Below are positions 20,626-29,049 of a DNA stretch of 64,000 nucleotides, piece after piece; position 1 is the stretch's first letter, and each line of letters begins with the position of its first letter. The notes under the pieces were generated by a model. That model was not told the DNA's origin. It saw only the letters and a list, made by a program, of their open reading frames with translations, and ran no database searches. The stretch is from positions 434,001 to 498,000 of the forward strand of contig NZ_CP197171.1 in assembly GCF_052055485.1 (NCBI RefSeq), written 5' to 3'. Position numbers and translations under genes: made by a program. This DNA is from Amphibacillus sp052055485. Its GTDB lineage: Bacteria; Bacillota; Bacilli; Bacillales; Amphibacillaceae.

Positions 20626-21045
20626 ATGGTAATTCAAGAAACGAATACTTTAAAACAAGCTAAAGGAAATTGCTTGTGTGGTCAAGTCGAATTTGTTGTA
20701 GATGAATTATCTCAAAGAGTTCATACCTGCCATTGCGACACGTGTAGAACAATTAGTGGTGGTCCATCATTTCGGAATCATAGTTTAAATATGGATACTG
20801 TAACCTGTTCGGATTGGGGAAAAATAACAATATTTGAGTCGTCAGACACTGGAGAACGTGGCTTTTGTAGTTATTGCGGAACTCAGCTTTTTTATCGTTC
20901 AAAAACACGCCCAACGATCTCTTTAAATATAGAGTTATTCCGTGATATTCTTACCAATGTGAATTTTGAAGCAGAACTATTTTGTTTATCTAAGCTTAGT
21001 CATTACTCTTTTGCAAATGATACAGAAAAATTAGCTAATGAATAG
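20626..21045 (+). CDS. GFA-family zinc protein
   Basis: 139 residues from ATG 20626; AAGGAG is 11 bases upstream and overlaps the alternative GTG at 20614. Zinc-binding cysteines are clear: GNCLCG, HTCHCDTCR with ISGGPSF, and GFCSYCGT. This is the glutathione-dependent formaldehyde-activating enzyme-like fold. The name comes from one family member; most relatives have no proven activity, and Bacillaceae generally lack glutathione, so a formaldehyde role is unlikely. A terminator follows 35 bp after the stop. Confidence 0.8.
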   Translation: MVIQETNTLKQAKGNCLCGQVEFVVDELSQRVHTCHCDTCRTISGGPSFRNHSLNMDTVTCSDWGKITIFESSDTGERGFCSYCGTQLFYRSKTRPTISLNIELFRDILTNVNFEAELFCLSKLSHYSFANDTEKLANE

Positions 21046-21079
21046 TTTGTAAATTTATTTTTTTGAATATAGTTTTCTC

Positions 21080-21114
21080 AAGAAGCTTGCTCAATTAGAG
21101 AAGCTTCTTTTTTC
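21080..21114 (+). terminator. terminator of the AraC-VOC-GFA group
   Basis: AAGAAGCTT pairs with AAGCTTCTT (9 bp) across a 12-base loop and is followed by a T run, 34 bp after the GFA stop codon. Confidence 0.8.
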
Positions 21115-21189
21115 GCACGTTAGAAGAGAATAAAATTTCAGCTCAGCAGCTATTCGATGGAGTAGAAACTTTAATGCCTCCTGTATAAT

Positions 21190-21235
21190 AAAAACTACCT
21201 CCTTCGCTCAATAGGACGAGCGAAAGTGAGTTTTT
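21190..21235 (+). terminator. second hairpin, possible terminator
   Basis: TTCGCTC (21203-21209) pairs with GAGCGAA (21218-21224), and the outer AAAAACT/AGTTTTT arms pair across small mismatches, ending in a T run. It may back up the upstream terminator or belong to an unseen small transcript. The stretch 21115-21307 holds no gene; 21147-21166 weakly resembles repeat module M2 in reverse. Confidence 0.4.
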
Positions 21236-21307
21236 CTAATATTAAACAAGACATTTCATGCTCTTAGTCTAATTTCTTTGGCCATTTTTTATTTACCATG
21301 GCTATAT

Positions 21308-21351
21308 AAATAAAGCTCTATGATAATCATGATTATCATAGAGCTTTATTT
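21308..21351 (-). terminator. 44-bp perfect palindrome, terminator of the sigB operon
   Basis: A perfect 44-bp inverted repeat centred on CATG at 21328-21331, with A/T-rich ends that provide the U tract in either direction. The stop codon of rsbX (21346-21348) is embedded in the arm, so the last codons and the terminator overlap. Confidence 0.8.
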
Positions 21352-21939
21352 AAATTTAATCACAATAAGTGTTGTATCATCTTCTCGATTTTGATCCATT
21401 TGCTCTGCAAAAGCATCGGTAATTTCTACTGAACTTTGCTTTTGAAATAAGCTATGTGTCAAATCTTTTGGCATCACACCATCTGAAAATAAAACAAACA
21501 GCATACTTTTTTTAAACTTTCCCCTTATCTCTTTAGTTTGACGTGGATAAACACCTAAATAACCGGACATGGGGATATTTCTCTTCTTGATCCCCTCAGA
21601 TGTAATCGTCATTAAACCAATGTTTCCAATGGAAGCATAAGTATATTCTAAACTTCTTAAATCCAGTTTAAGGATGCCTAAAACAACGCCACGTTTTCCG
21701 ATAAGGGCTTGATTGCTCAGCTTAATGATCTCTGATGTTGCCAGCAAAGGATCAGCCTTAATCACATTCATGACTGCTTGGGATGAATCACGCGCCATAT
21801 CTCCACTGCCTAAACCATCAGCCAAAGCACAAAGGAAGAAATCATCATCTTGATAGTAATAATAACTATCACCACAGCTATAGTTTCCTTTTTTCTCCTT
21901 TTGATAGACGGCAATATCAATCGCATTCATTTTATTCAT
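21346..21939 (-). CDS. rsbX: RsbX, serine phosphatase
   Basis: 197 residues, the length of Bacillus RsbX. PP2C-type motifs include CALADGLGSGDMA (residues 32-44, metal-binding Asp) and FVLFSDGVMPKD near 150, with a C-terminal EDDTTLIVIKF. RsbX dephosphorylates RsbS and RsbR and so resets the stressosome. Its ATG shares one base with the sigB stop (TAATGA), and it is the last gene of the operon. Confidence 0.93.
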   Translation of the reverse strand: MNKMNAIDIAVYQKEKKGNYSCGDSYYYYQDDDFFLCALADGLGSGDMARDSSQAVMNVIKADPLLATSEIIKLSNQALIGKRGVVLGILKLDLRSLEYTYASIGNIGLMTITSEGIKKRNIPMSGYLGVYPRQTKEIRGKFKKSMLFVLFSDGVMPKDLTHSLFQKQSSVEITDAFAEQMDQNREDDTTLIVIKFK

Positions 21940-22730
21940 TAGTCTGTTACTCCCAAACCATCCGCTTGTAGAGCTTCTCTTAATTTTAATAGAGCACGGC
22001 GTTGGATCCGAGAAACATGCATTTGAGATATATCAAGCATTTCTCCCGCTTCTTTTTGGCTCATATTCTCAAAATAAGTATATTGTAAGACTTTTTGTTC
22101 ACGTTCTGATAATATGGGCAGAACTTTTTCTAATACAAGACGTAAATCAGTTTTTTCAAAACCGTCGTCTTGGTCTCCGATTAAATCAAGAATGGATACT
22201 GTACTTCCATCTGAATCAGCTTCAATTTTTTTATCGACTGACAAAGCTTTATAGCTCTGTCCCATCTCCATCGTTTCCAGTACTTCTTCTTCTGTTACAT
22301 CTAAATAGTTAGCGATATCTCCGACAGATGGTGAATGCTGATTTTTTGTTGTTAAGTGCTCTGTTGCTTTTTTGATCTTTGGTCCTAGCTCTTTGATACG
22401 ACGTGGTACATGAACACTCCACGTTTTATCACGGATAAATCGCTTTATCTCTCCAATAATAGTCGGTATTGCGAATGATTCAAATGATTTACCTAAGGTT
22501 GGATCATACCTTCTAATTGCGGCCAATAACCCAAGCATTCCTACTTGTACAAGATCTTCATGAATTGAGTTATTTTTTGCATATTTCCTCGCAATAGAAC
22601 GAACAAGATCTTGATAAGTTAAAACAATCTTCTCCTGAATTTCCTCATCCTTTGGATTCTCCTGAAGGTGCTGTATCCATTGGTAAACCTCATCCTCACG
22701 ATTATTGTGTGGTTGAGATTTGGTCGTCAT
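21939..22730 (-). CDS. sigB: general stress sigma factor SigB
   Basis: 263 residues with sigma-70 region 2 (KYAKNNSIHEDLVQVGMLGL, about 55-74; KSFESFAIPTIIGEIKRFIR near 85-104), region 3 (VHVPRRIKELGPKIKKA near 110) and region 4 with its HTH (MSQKEAGEMLDISQMHVSRI, about 225-244). It fits SigB rather than SigF or SigG because of the rsbV-rsbW-sigB-rsbX order. It directs the general stress response and is held by the anti-sigma factor RsbW. It overlaps the end of rsbW by 29 bp. Confidence 0.96.
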   Translation of the reverse strand: MTTKSQPHNNREDEVYQWIQHLQENPKDEEIQEKIVLTYQDLVRSIARKYAKNNSIHEDLVQVGMLGLLAAIRRYDPTLGKSFESFAIPTIIGEIKRFIRDKTWSVHVPRRIKELGPKIKKATEHLTTKNQHSPSVGDIANYLDVTEEEVLETMEMGQSYKALSVDKKIEADSDGSTVSILDLIGDQDDGFEKTDLRLVLEKVLPILSEREQKVLQYTYFENMSQKEAGEMLDISQMHVSRIQRRALLKLREALQADGLGVTD

Positions 22731-23178
22731 CTATTTCCACCTCATTTGTCGGAAGTTTTTTAGTCATTAAAACAATCACACCATAGTCATTACTAATCTC
22801 AACTTTGTCCATCAAAGCATCGATTAAAAATAAACCAAATCCACCTTCTCGTAGATTTTCAATTCGTTCTGATTGTTGATAAGGACCGATTTGCTTTTTA
22901 ATCTCCGCTAAATCGAAACTTCCTCCACGATCGGCAACCATGACTTCCAAACGATCTGGGTAGACACCAAAGCCAATTGTTACTTCACCATCTTCATGTT
23001 CAGCATAGGCATGTGTTGTTGCATTCGTCATTGCCTCAGAGATTGCCACTTTTAAATCTTCAATCTCTTCATAGCTAAACCCCATTCGGTTAGCAATACC
23101 TGAAACACTTAATCGGATCACACCAACATATTCTGATTTTGCAGGTAATCTCATTTCAATAAAATCAAAATGTTTCAT
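22702..23178 (-). CDS. rsbW: RsbW, anti-sigma-B factor and kinase
   Basis: 158 residues of the GHKL ATPase family. The N box (DLKVAISEAMTNATTHAY, about 43-60), G1 box (MVADRGGSFD near 85) and G2 box (EGGFGLFLID near 112) are intact. It binds SigB, or phosphorylates RsbV on its conserved serine. Its start directly abuts the rsbV stop. Confidence 0.95.
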   Translation of the reverse strand: MKHFDFIEMRLPAKSEYVGVIRLSVSGIANRMGFSYEEIEDLKVAISEAMTNATTHAYAEHEDGEVTIGFGVYPDRLEVMVADRGGSFDLAEIKKQIGPYQQSERIENLREGGFGLFLIDALMDKVEISNDYGVIVLMTKKLPTNEVEIDDDQISTTQ

Positions 23179-23514
23179 TTAATTTTCACCTCGTACTGTT
23201 GTATCAATCGCAATAATACTGTCTAAACCGGTAATTTTAAACAGTCGTGACACTCGTTCTTGAAGATGAACAAGCTTGAATGATGACGAGTGTTCTTTTG
23301 ATGACTTTAAAGCACTAATAAAAACACCCAGTCCCGTACTATCCATATAACTCACATTATTTAAATCAACAATAATTTCTCCTTCTGCTTGCTGAGTTAG
23401 TGGCAGCAATGACTCTTTCAAAACCGGGGCTGTATATGCGTCAATTTCACCTGAAAGAACTAAGGTCTTTACAGGGCCTTGCTCGATAAGTTCTACATCC
23501 AAATTAATTTTCAT
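23179..23514 (-). CDS. rsbV: RsbV, anti-anti-sigma factor
   Basis: 111 residues of the STAS fold. The phosphorylated serine is Ser59 in YMDSTGLGVFIS. Unphosphorylated RsbV sequesters RsbW and frees SigB; RsbU removes the phosphate. In B. subtilis a SigB-dependent promoter lies upstream of rsbV. I could not find a clear GTTT/GGGTAT pair in the 338-bp gap here, so the equivalent is unresolved. Confidence 0.95.
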   Translation of the reverse strand: MKINLDVELIEQGPVKTLVLSGEIDAYTAPVLKESLLPLTQQAEGEIIVDLNNVSYMDSTGLGVFISALKSSKEHSSSFKLVHLQERVSRLFKITGLDSIIAIDTTVRGEN

Positions 23515-23852
23515 TAATTCTCTTCCCTTCTACTATCCAATTAATTTATCACAGGTTAACTGATTGTATGTCCCCCACTTTAAAAATACGGGTAAAATTC
23601 AAACATGATAGGTAGGGTATTAGCAGTTAGGAAAACTCGATGGGTTCATCTAGCAAATACTTTTGCTGGGACGAGTAACTGCTGATCTACAAATTCTGCT
23701 GGGTTGAATAATTGCAAAATACTGCAAGATGTTACTTCAATGTTTTAAGCCAATTAGCTGCAATCCATGACTACAACATCACCTAGATTTTGCAACCTTA
23801 GACTCCATTAATTTAAAGATTCACTTTATGTACTTCCCCAACACCCAATCAA
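23515..23852 (-). other. unusually long rsbU-rsbV gap carrying a repeat module
   Basis: 338 bp separate rsbU from rsbV, although all other junctions in the operon are 0-5 bp or overlaps. No gene is visible. Module M2 of the dispersed repeat is present in reverse at 23665-23683 (GCTGGGACGAGTAACTGCT). The gap probably splits the operon into an upstream stressosome part and a downstream rsbV-rsbW-sigB-rsbX part. Confidence 0.7.
23665..23683 (-). repeat. dispersed intergenic repeat, partial module M2
   Basis: The minus strand reads AGCAGTTACTCGTCCCAGC, which parallels the M2 copies at 18952, 26766 and 34054. The flanks on the plus side (CTCGATGGGTTC at 23636-23647) may be a second decayed piece. 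Confidence 0.55.
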
Positions 23853-24863
23853 TTAAACTTCTTTTTTTATGATAATCAATGTGAAATCATCACGTAAATG
23901 AAAATCCTGAAGCTTCTCAAAATAATGAAAAACATGTTCTACAGCTTCTTGAGCTGGCAGGTGAATATAGTTGTTTATCACTTGCAAAACTTCATCACAT
24001 TCAACAAAGCGATCACCTACACGACACTCTGTCACACCATCCGTTAACAAAATTAAACAATCACCTTTTTCAACTTTGCGGACAAATTGCTGATATACCG
24101 TATCTTCCTTAACACCTAGTACTAAGCCGGGGGCCTGAATTTCTTCAAATGCATTGTTATGTGCATGATAATAAAAACAAGGCTCATGGCCAGCAGAAGC
24201 ATAAGAGAAAGTTTCATTTTCAGGATTATATAATCCATAAAACATCGTAATAAACATACTTGGATCGACGTTTCGTTCCACTACACGATTTAGGTTTTCT
24301 AAAATAGCTTGGGGATCCTGCTGACTTTCTGGAAAACTATCCATGGAATATTTAATCATAGACATCGCTAATGCTGCAGGGATACCCTTACCTATCACAT
24401 CTGCAAGGGCAATACCTAATTTGTTCTCTTTGTTCGTAACAAAATGATAATAATCACCATTCATATGATTAGCTGGAACACTGATTGCTCCAATATCTAA
24501 CCCTTGAATAGCTGGTTTGACTGTAGATAATAGTGTCTTCTGCATATTTGCTGCTACTGAGATTTCAGACTCAAGTTCCGATTGTTTTTCTCTTAAAACG
24601 TGATTCTCTTGTAAAGCGAGACCATAAGATATCATCGCCTCAAGTAAAAAGTTTAATGAATCACTTACTTCTCTAGGAAGTTCAGGGTATAAATCTTTAA
24701 GTGCCTCAATATGAATATGGATCATTTCTTCTGGTGAAATATTATGTTGTACTGATAATCTACTAAATTGCTCAGCATGATATAGAGCTGTTTCGTTCTT
24801 TGTTAATAAATATTCTTTTAATAATTGACGATAATTATCTAAATCGAGTTTGGTTGATTCCAT
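23853..24863 (-). CDS. rsbU: RsbU, PP2C phosphatase activated by RsbT
   Basis: 336 residues from ATG 24863, preceded by GGAGTG at good spacing; this length matches the 335 of B. subtilis RsbU, while the frame could begin 18 bp earlier. The N-terminal helical domain binds RsbT, and the SpoIIE/PP2C domain (about 115-336) shows NHMNGDYYHF, ALADVIGKGIPAALAMSM and ILLTDGVTEC. It dephosphorylates RsbV-P under environmental stress. Confidence 0.95.
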   Translation of the reverse strand: MESTKLDLDNYRQLLKEYLLTKNETALYHAEQFSRLSVQHNISPEEMIHIHIEALKDLYPELPREVSDSLNFLLEAMISYGLALQENHVLREKQSELESEISVAANMQKTLLSTVKPAIQGLDIGAISVPANHMNGDYYHFVTNKENKLGIALADVIGKGIPAALAMSMIKYSMDSFPESQQDPQAILENLNRVVERNVDPSMFITMFYGLYNPENETFSYASAGHEPCFYYHAHNNAFEEIQAPGLVLGVKEDTVYQQFVRKVEKGDCLILLTDGVTECRVGDRFVECDEVLQVINNYIHLPAQEAVEHVFHYFEKLQDFHLRDDFTLIIIKKEV

Positions 24864-24880
24864 GAACACACTCCATCCCA

Positions 24881-25282
24881 TTATCTAACCCATTTTATTG
24901 TTTCTATCTCCGTCCCATCTTCATCATTTGACTGAATTTCAAAATGGTCCATTAGACGTTTTACTCCTGGCAATCCAGCACCTAATCCTCCTGAAGTAGA
25001 ATATCCATCTTGCATGACTTGACTAATATCTCGAATACCCGGGCCATCATCAACGGCAATTATTTTCAAACCTTTTTGATCTATTTGATCAATAACTTCA
25101 AAACAGACTTTTCCTGTTTTAGCATACAAATAAATATTTCTTGATAGTTCGGAAATAGCTGTAGCAATCCTTGCCTGGTCTACTGTACTAAAACCTAACT
25201 TTTTGGCATGCTCTCTGCCAAGCTGTCGTGCTCCAACTATATCCCATTCTTTACATATGTTCACACAAGGTTTGAAGTTCAT
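24881..25282 (-). CDS. rsbT: RsbT, stressosome switch kinase
   Basis: 133 residues of the GHKL kinase fold: TAISELSRNIYLYAK (about 42-56, N box), AVDDGPGIRD (G1) and GGLGAGLPGVKRLMD (G2). It phosphorylates RsbS and RsbR, leaves the stressosome and activates RsbU. It starts 2 bp after rsbS. Confidence 0.95.
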   Translation of the reverse strand: MNFKPCVNICKEWDIVGARQLGREHAKKLGFSTVDQARIATAISELSRNIYLYAKTGKVCFEVIDQIDQKGLKIIAVDDGPGIRDISQVMQDGYSTSGGLGAGLPGVKRLMDHFEIQSNDEDGTEIETIKWVR

Positions 25283-25284
25283 AA

Positions 25285-25641
25285 TTACCCCTCCAGTTCC
25301 TGACGAAGTTTGGTCAAACCTTGTTCCAAGTTCAATGCCGTTTGAACATCTTGCATATGAATACCTAATTCAATCAGGGTCATTGCCACTGCAGGTTGAA
25401 TACCTGTTAAAACTACTCTTGCCCCCATCAAATCTGACATGGTCACCACATCACCTAACACTTTCGCAATAAAGGAATCAATAATATCAACAGAGGTTAA
25501 GTCAATGACAACGCCTTTCGCACCACTCTTATAAATTTCATTTAGTAAGTCTTCTTGAAATTGAATCGCTGTTTGATCATCTAAATCAATTTGAATCGAG
25601 ATAAGTAAATAATTTTGTAGTTTTAAAATTGGAATACGCAA
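25285..25641 (-). CDS. rsbS: RsbS, stressosome scaffold (STAS)
   Basis: 118 residues, a single STAS domain. Ser56 in IDSFIAKVLGD corresponds to the phosphorylated serine of B. subtilis RsbS. It forms the 1.8-MDa stressosome with RsbR and captures RsbT. Four bases separate it from rsbR. Confidence 0.95.
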   Translation of the reverse strand: MRIPILKLQNYLLISIQIDLDDQTAIQFQEDLLNEIYKSGAKGVVIDLTSVDIIDSFIAKVLGDVVTMSDLMGARVVLTGIQPAVAMTLIELGIHMQDVQTALNLEQGLTKLRQELEG

Positions 25642-25645
25642 AAGA

Positions 25646-26515
25646 TCACCCCTCCTCTACTGATTTCATCATATCTTCGATAATTTCTTCACTGCCATTT
25701 TCTCGAACAATTTTTCTTCCAGTCAACTCTAATGCTGTTGTGAATCCTTTGCGCAGGGATGAGCGAGTTGGAAATCTCGTTAAATCAATACCTAAATTGA
25801 CAATTGTTTGTGCAATTTCTGGTCGTATTCCTACTAAAATACAATTAGAGCCGATCAATCGTACCGCTTCTGCCGCTTGAATAATATGATGGGCAACCAT
25901 TGTATCTACAACGGGAACACCCGTTATATCAATTAAAACAACCTCAGCATTATGCTTAATAACTCCTTCGAGCAGATTTTCCATAATTAATTTCGCGCGA
26001 TCTGTATCAATAGTTCCAATTAACGGCATGATTGTGATATTTTCCATAACAGGAATGAGCGGTGCTGATAATTCCTGTAAAGCAACACGTTGTAAGGAAA
26101 CAGTATGTTCCCAGTTACCTGAAAACTCATTAACAAGCTTATTGATGATGGGATCAACCCAATCATTCACTTTAGCTAATATAATTGAAAAATATTCAGT
26201 ATCAATCTGATCATCTTGACTTAGAATAAAATCAAAAACAACCCGACGAAAAGTGGTTAAACCATCTGTTAGATAAGATAGCGGCCACCCTAAATTGACA
26301 AGTCGTTCAGAGAAATCTTCTATATCTGTCGTTAATCTTGCTTCATCTAAGCTCTTGAAAATAACATTGACGAATTCACGATTGGTACTTTGAAATAGTT
26401 CTTCAGAAATCGTGGAAGTATACTCACTTTTTCGTTTTTCTGAAACGATCTCTAACCAATTTTTAATAATGATATCACTATTATTAATAATGATTTGATT
26501 TACTCGATTTGGCAA
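25646..26515 (-). CDS. rsbR: RsbR, stressosome sensor (RsbRA type)
   Basis: About 289 residues from TTG 26515, chosen because AAAGGTGG lies 8 bases upstream; the GTG at 26527 overlaps this site. The N-terminal globin-like, non-haem sensor domain (about 1-130) is followed by a linker helix and a STAS domain. GTIDTDRAK and LIDITGVPVVDT hold the two threonines phosphorylated by RsbT in B. subtilis RsbRA, which this sequence follows closely in the C-terminal half. First gene of the sigB operon. Confidence 0.93.
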   Translation of the reverse strand: MPNRVNQIIINNSDIIIKNWLEIVSEKRKSEYTSTISEELFQSTNREFVNVIFKSLDEARLTTDIEDFSERLVNLGWPLSYLTDGLTTFRRVVFDFILSQDDQIDTEYFSIILAKVNDWVDPIINKLVNEFSGNWEHTVSLQRVALQELSAPLIPVMENITIMPLIGTIDTDRAKLIMENLLEGVIKHNAEVVLIDITGVPVVDTMVAHHIIQAAEAVRLIGSNCILVGIRPEIAQTIVNLGIDLTRFPTRSSLRKGFTTALELTGRKIVRENGSEEIIEDMMKSVEEG

Positions 26516-26903
26516 TATGATAACCACCTTTACCTTTTCATTTTTTTAATTTGATTAAAAACACTCACTTTTGTCCTTCCTTTACTCGCATAGGAATGTG
26601 CGGACTTCGATATTTCCACATGACATTGGATTCTTAATTCGAGATCCTTTTTTTCTTATAATTGACATCCAAAAAACTTCCGCTTTATCGAAGAGGCTCC
26701 TTTGGAACTCAGTATAAGAATAACACTTATTCTTGCGGTGTATTTTTACTGTAACCTTCCTTCGTGCAATTACTCGTCCCATCGAAAGCAGTTACTGATA
26801 CCTAATGCGGAATAAACTTCACACCATTTTAATTTAACACTAAATGTATTAAAAAACTATTTTCACAAATCATTACTTCAATTATTTTAATGCTAATACA
26901 ACG
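26516..26903. other. intergenic region between mazF and rsbR
   Basis: About 390 bp upstream of rsbR. It should contain the housekeeping promoter of the sigB operon, but no clear -35/-10 pair was found. It carries the repeat module M2 at 26766-26800. A 66-codon frame at 26582-26782 crosses the repeat and is considered spurious. Confidence 0.5.
26766..26800 (+). repeat. dispersed intergenic repeat, module M2
   Basis: GCAATTACTCGTCCCATCGA followed by AAGCAGTTACTGATA. It agrees with 5601-5632 along its whole length and with 18952-18970 and 34054-34072 in the core TTACTCGYCCCAYCG. Confidence 0.65.
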
Positions 26904-26938
26904 AAAAGCCCTTGTCACTATTTATCAACAAGCGCTTT
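26904..26938 (-). terminator. terminator downstream of mazF
   Basis: AAAGCCCTTGT pairs with ACAAGCGCTTT (10 of 11 bp) across a 12-base loop, 20 bp after the mazF stop, flanked by A and T runs. Confidence 0.65.
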
Positions 26939-26958
26939 AACTACTTTCTATATCTAAA

Positions 26959-27309
26959 TTAAATATTGGTCAAGCCTAGACTAATTTCTAAAGCGTTATC
27001 AATATTATCCATCATCTGACCATCCAATTGGGTAATTTTATCTGTTAATCGTTGCTTATCTATTGTCCGTATTTGTTCAAGTAAAATAACTGAATCACGT
27101 TCAAATCCATATTTATCCGCTTTAATTTCCACATGTGTTGGTAATTTTGCCTTTTGTATTTGAGCGGTAATTGCTGCGACAATCACAGTGGGGCTAAAAC
27201 GGTTACCTATATTATTTTGGATAACTAACACAGGCCGAACACCACCTTGCTCTGAGCCAACAACTGGAGAAAGATCAGCGAAATATACTTCGCCTCTTTT
27301 AACGATCAA
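26959..27309 (-). CDS. ndoA: MazF-type endoribonuclease toxin (EndoA/NdoA)
   Basis: 116 residues, exactly the length of B. subtilis EndoA. The signature VKRGEVYFADLSPVVGSEQG-like N terminus with GGVRPVLVIQN and NRFSPTVIVAAIT is intact. It is an mRNA interferase cleaving UACAU in B. subtilis. The start is TTG at 27309, 4 bp after mazE. Its place between alr and rsbR is the conserved chromosomal one, so it is not a mobile toxin-antitoxin module. Confidence 0.94.
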   Translation of the reverse strand: MIVKRGEVYFADLSPVVGSEQGGVRPVLVIQNNIGNRFSPTVIVAAITAQIQKAKLPTHVEIKADKYGFERDSVILLEQIRTIDKQRLTDKITQLDGQMMDNIDNALEISLGLTNI

Positions 27310-27313
27310 GCCA

Positions 27314-27589
27314 TCACACCCCGCCCACTAAGCGCTCTAAGGTGATTTCTGCCTCCTCTTCAGCTAAAAAAGATTCTGAAGCAATATTAAGGTTAATTTT
27401 AGCCATTTCCATATAGCCTCTTTGCATTGATTCACGAATATGTTGTTCTTTTTTGTTCTGCACATAAGACTTGGTTGCTTGAAGGATAAGATCACTTAGT
27501 TCTTTCTCTTCTTCTTCTAAAAGATCTTTCACTTCATTTAGTAGGTTCTCTGGTAATTTCACAACAACCTCTTCCATGTTACTTGACAA
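27314..27589 (-). CDS. ndoAI: MazE-type antitoxin (EndoAI)
   Basis: 91 residues from TTG 27589, chosen because GGAGGT lies 7 bases upstream; an ATG at 27625 lacks a site. An N-terminal ribbon-helix-helix domain (VVVKLPENLLNEVKDLLEEE) is followed by the conserved toxin-binding tail RGYMEMAKINLNIASES, very close to B. subtilis EndoAI. It neutralises MazF and probably represses the pair. About 200 bp lie between it and alr. Confidence 0.92.
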   Translation of the reverse strand: MSSNMEEVVVKLPENLLNEVKDLLEEEEKELSDLILQATKSYVQNKKEQHIRESMQRGYMEMAKINLNIASESFLAEEEAEITLERLVGGV

Positions 27590-27809
27590 AACATCCACCT
27601 CCACCACAATTATATGCCCATTCATATAGTCCCTTTTATCATATCATTTGTCAGACATGCTTGCAAAGGCATTTTTGATAGTTTTTTAATATATTTTCGT
27701 CCATGTCACTTGTCATTAGCTTTGTCAAAAATTTTATGATTAAAATTGGGTGTTTAAGCTTGTTCGGGGCAAAATAATAATCAATACTACTCTATTTCGA
27801 TAGAATTAG

Positions 27810-28928
27810 TCAATAATAAAATCGTGGTAGTCTTTCTGTAAATAGACAAGCCAATTCATAATTAATGGTATCCAATTGCAGAGCAATTTCTTCAAGACTA
27901 ATCCTTTCATTTCCTTGCCCACCGATAAATGTAACCTCTGTACCCATAGGATATGCGTGATCAAGCCTGACCATACATTGATCCATACATATTCGTCCAA
28001 TTAAAGGCATTCTTTTTCCGTCAATTAAAACATCTAACCCTTGCCACTTCCGCTGAATACCATCTCCATACCCTATAGGGATTGTCCCAATCCATTCTTC
28101 CTCCTCAGCTCGATAAGTTGCTCCATAGCTAATCGCTTCTCCAGCTGAGATTTTTTTGACATGGGTAAGTTTTGCTTTTATTGATAACGCAGGCTCTAGC
28201 TTAAAAGGTCGGTTTTTCTCTATATATTGCGATGGGTAAAGACCATACATTCCAATCCCAAATCGAACAGCATTAAACAGACAACTCTCTTGGCGTAGGG
28301 CGGCAGCGCTATTACCAATATGAACAAAAATATCCTGATTAATTCGTTCTTTAATCTTCTCTAACATTGGCGCAAATCGCTGCAATTGTAGTCGATAGTA
28401 ATCAAGGCTTTCTTCATCAGCTGTTGCAAAGTGCGTAAACACACCTGTCACATCAAGATATTTTTCATTTATATTTTCGAGGAACTGTTCAAGCTCATCC
28501 ATCGTTCGAATCCCAATTCTACCCATTCCTGTATCCAATTTTATATGAATGGAAAGCTTTTTCGAGTCTGAAGCCTGATGATAATATTCATTTAGCCAAT
28601 TGACTTGAAAAACAGTGAGTGTGATATCATATTCAATCGCTATTTCGATAAATTCAGGTGCAACCCAGCCCAACACGAGAATCGGAGCTTTAATACCTGC
28701 TTTCCGAAGTTTAACCGCCTCATCTAGCAAAGCAACGGCCAAACTCGTCGCTCCAGCTTCAAGCGCTGTCTTCGCTACTTGAATATCTCCATGACCATAT
28801 CCATTTGCCTTTACGACCGCAATCACTTGTGTATCCTTGCCTAGTTGTAGTTGAAGTTGCTGAATGTTAGCTTTTATGGCGGATAAGTTAATCTCAATTT
28901 TCGCGGGTCGATAGCTTGTTGATTTCAT
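27810..28928 (-). CDS. alr: alanine racemase
   Basis: 372 residues from ATG 28928, with GGAGG 9 bases upstream; the frame extends to 28988 without a better site and that stretch contains the promoter. The PLP-lysine motif VVKANGYGHG (Lys near residue 38), the catalytic tyrosine region AISYGATYRAEEEEW and the C-terminal GRICMDQCMVRLD are intact. It interconverts L- and D-alanine for peptidoglycan. Position next to mazEF is conserved in Bacillus. Confidence 0.96.
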   Translation of the reverse strand: MKSTSYRPAKIEINLSAIKANIQQLQLQLGKDTQVIAVVKANGYGHGDIQVAKTALEAGATSLAVALLDEAVKLRKAGIKAPILVLGWVAPEFIEIAIEYDITLTVFQVNWLNEYYHQASDSKKLSIHIKLDTGMGRIGIRTMDELEQFLENINEKYLDVTGVFTHFATADEESLDYYRLQLQRFAPMLEKIKERINQDIFVHIGNSAAALRQESCLFNAVRFGIGMYGLYPSQYIEKNRPFKLEPALSIKAKLTHVKKISAGEAISYGATYRAEEEEWIGTIPIGYGDGIQRKWQGLDVLIDGKRMPLIGRICMDQCMVRLDHAYPMGTEVTFIGGQGNERISLEEIALQLDTINYELACLFTERLPRFYY

Positions 28929-28959
28929 TTTGTTGCCTCCACTTTTTTTCTTACTCAAC

Positions 28960-28988
28960 ATTATCAATTTATTTTGGCTCACTGTCAA
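28960..28988 (-). promoter_or_regulatory. alr promoter
   Basis: On the minus strand TTGACA (28983-28988) and GATAAT (28960-28965) are exactly 17 bp apart. Transcription would start near 28953, 25 bp before the chosen alr start, which supports that start. Confidence 0.8.
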
Positions 28989-29049
28989 ATTCGTTAATGA
29001 TCAACTTGACCAAAACAAACAGTAAAATAGCCTATTCAACTGAAATACA

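Noticed and set aside
26582..26782. 66-codon minus-strand frame upstream of rsbR
   Set aside because: No ribosome binding site or recognisable domain, and its 5' end overlaps a copy of the intergenic repeat.
26959..27589. MazEF as a horizontally acquired toxin-antitoxin or defence module
   Set aside because: It sits at the conserved Bacillus location between alr and rsbR and its sequences are close to the vertical EndoA/EndoAI pair.
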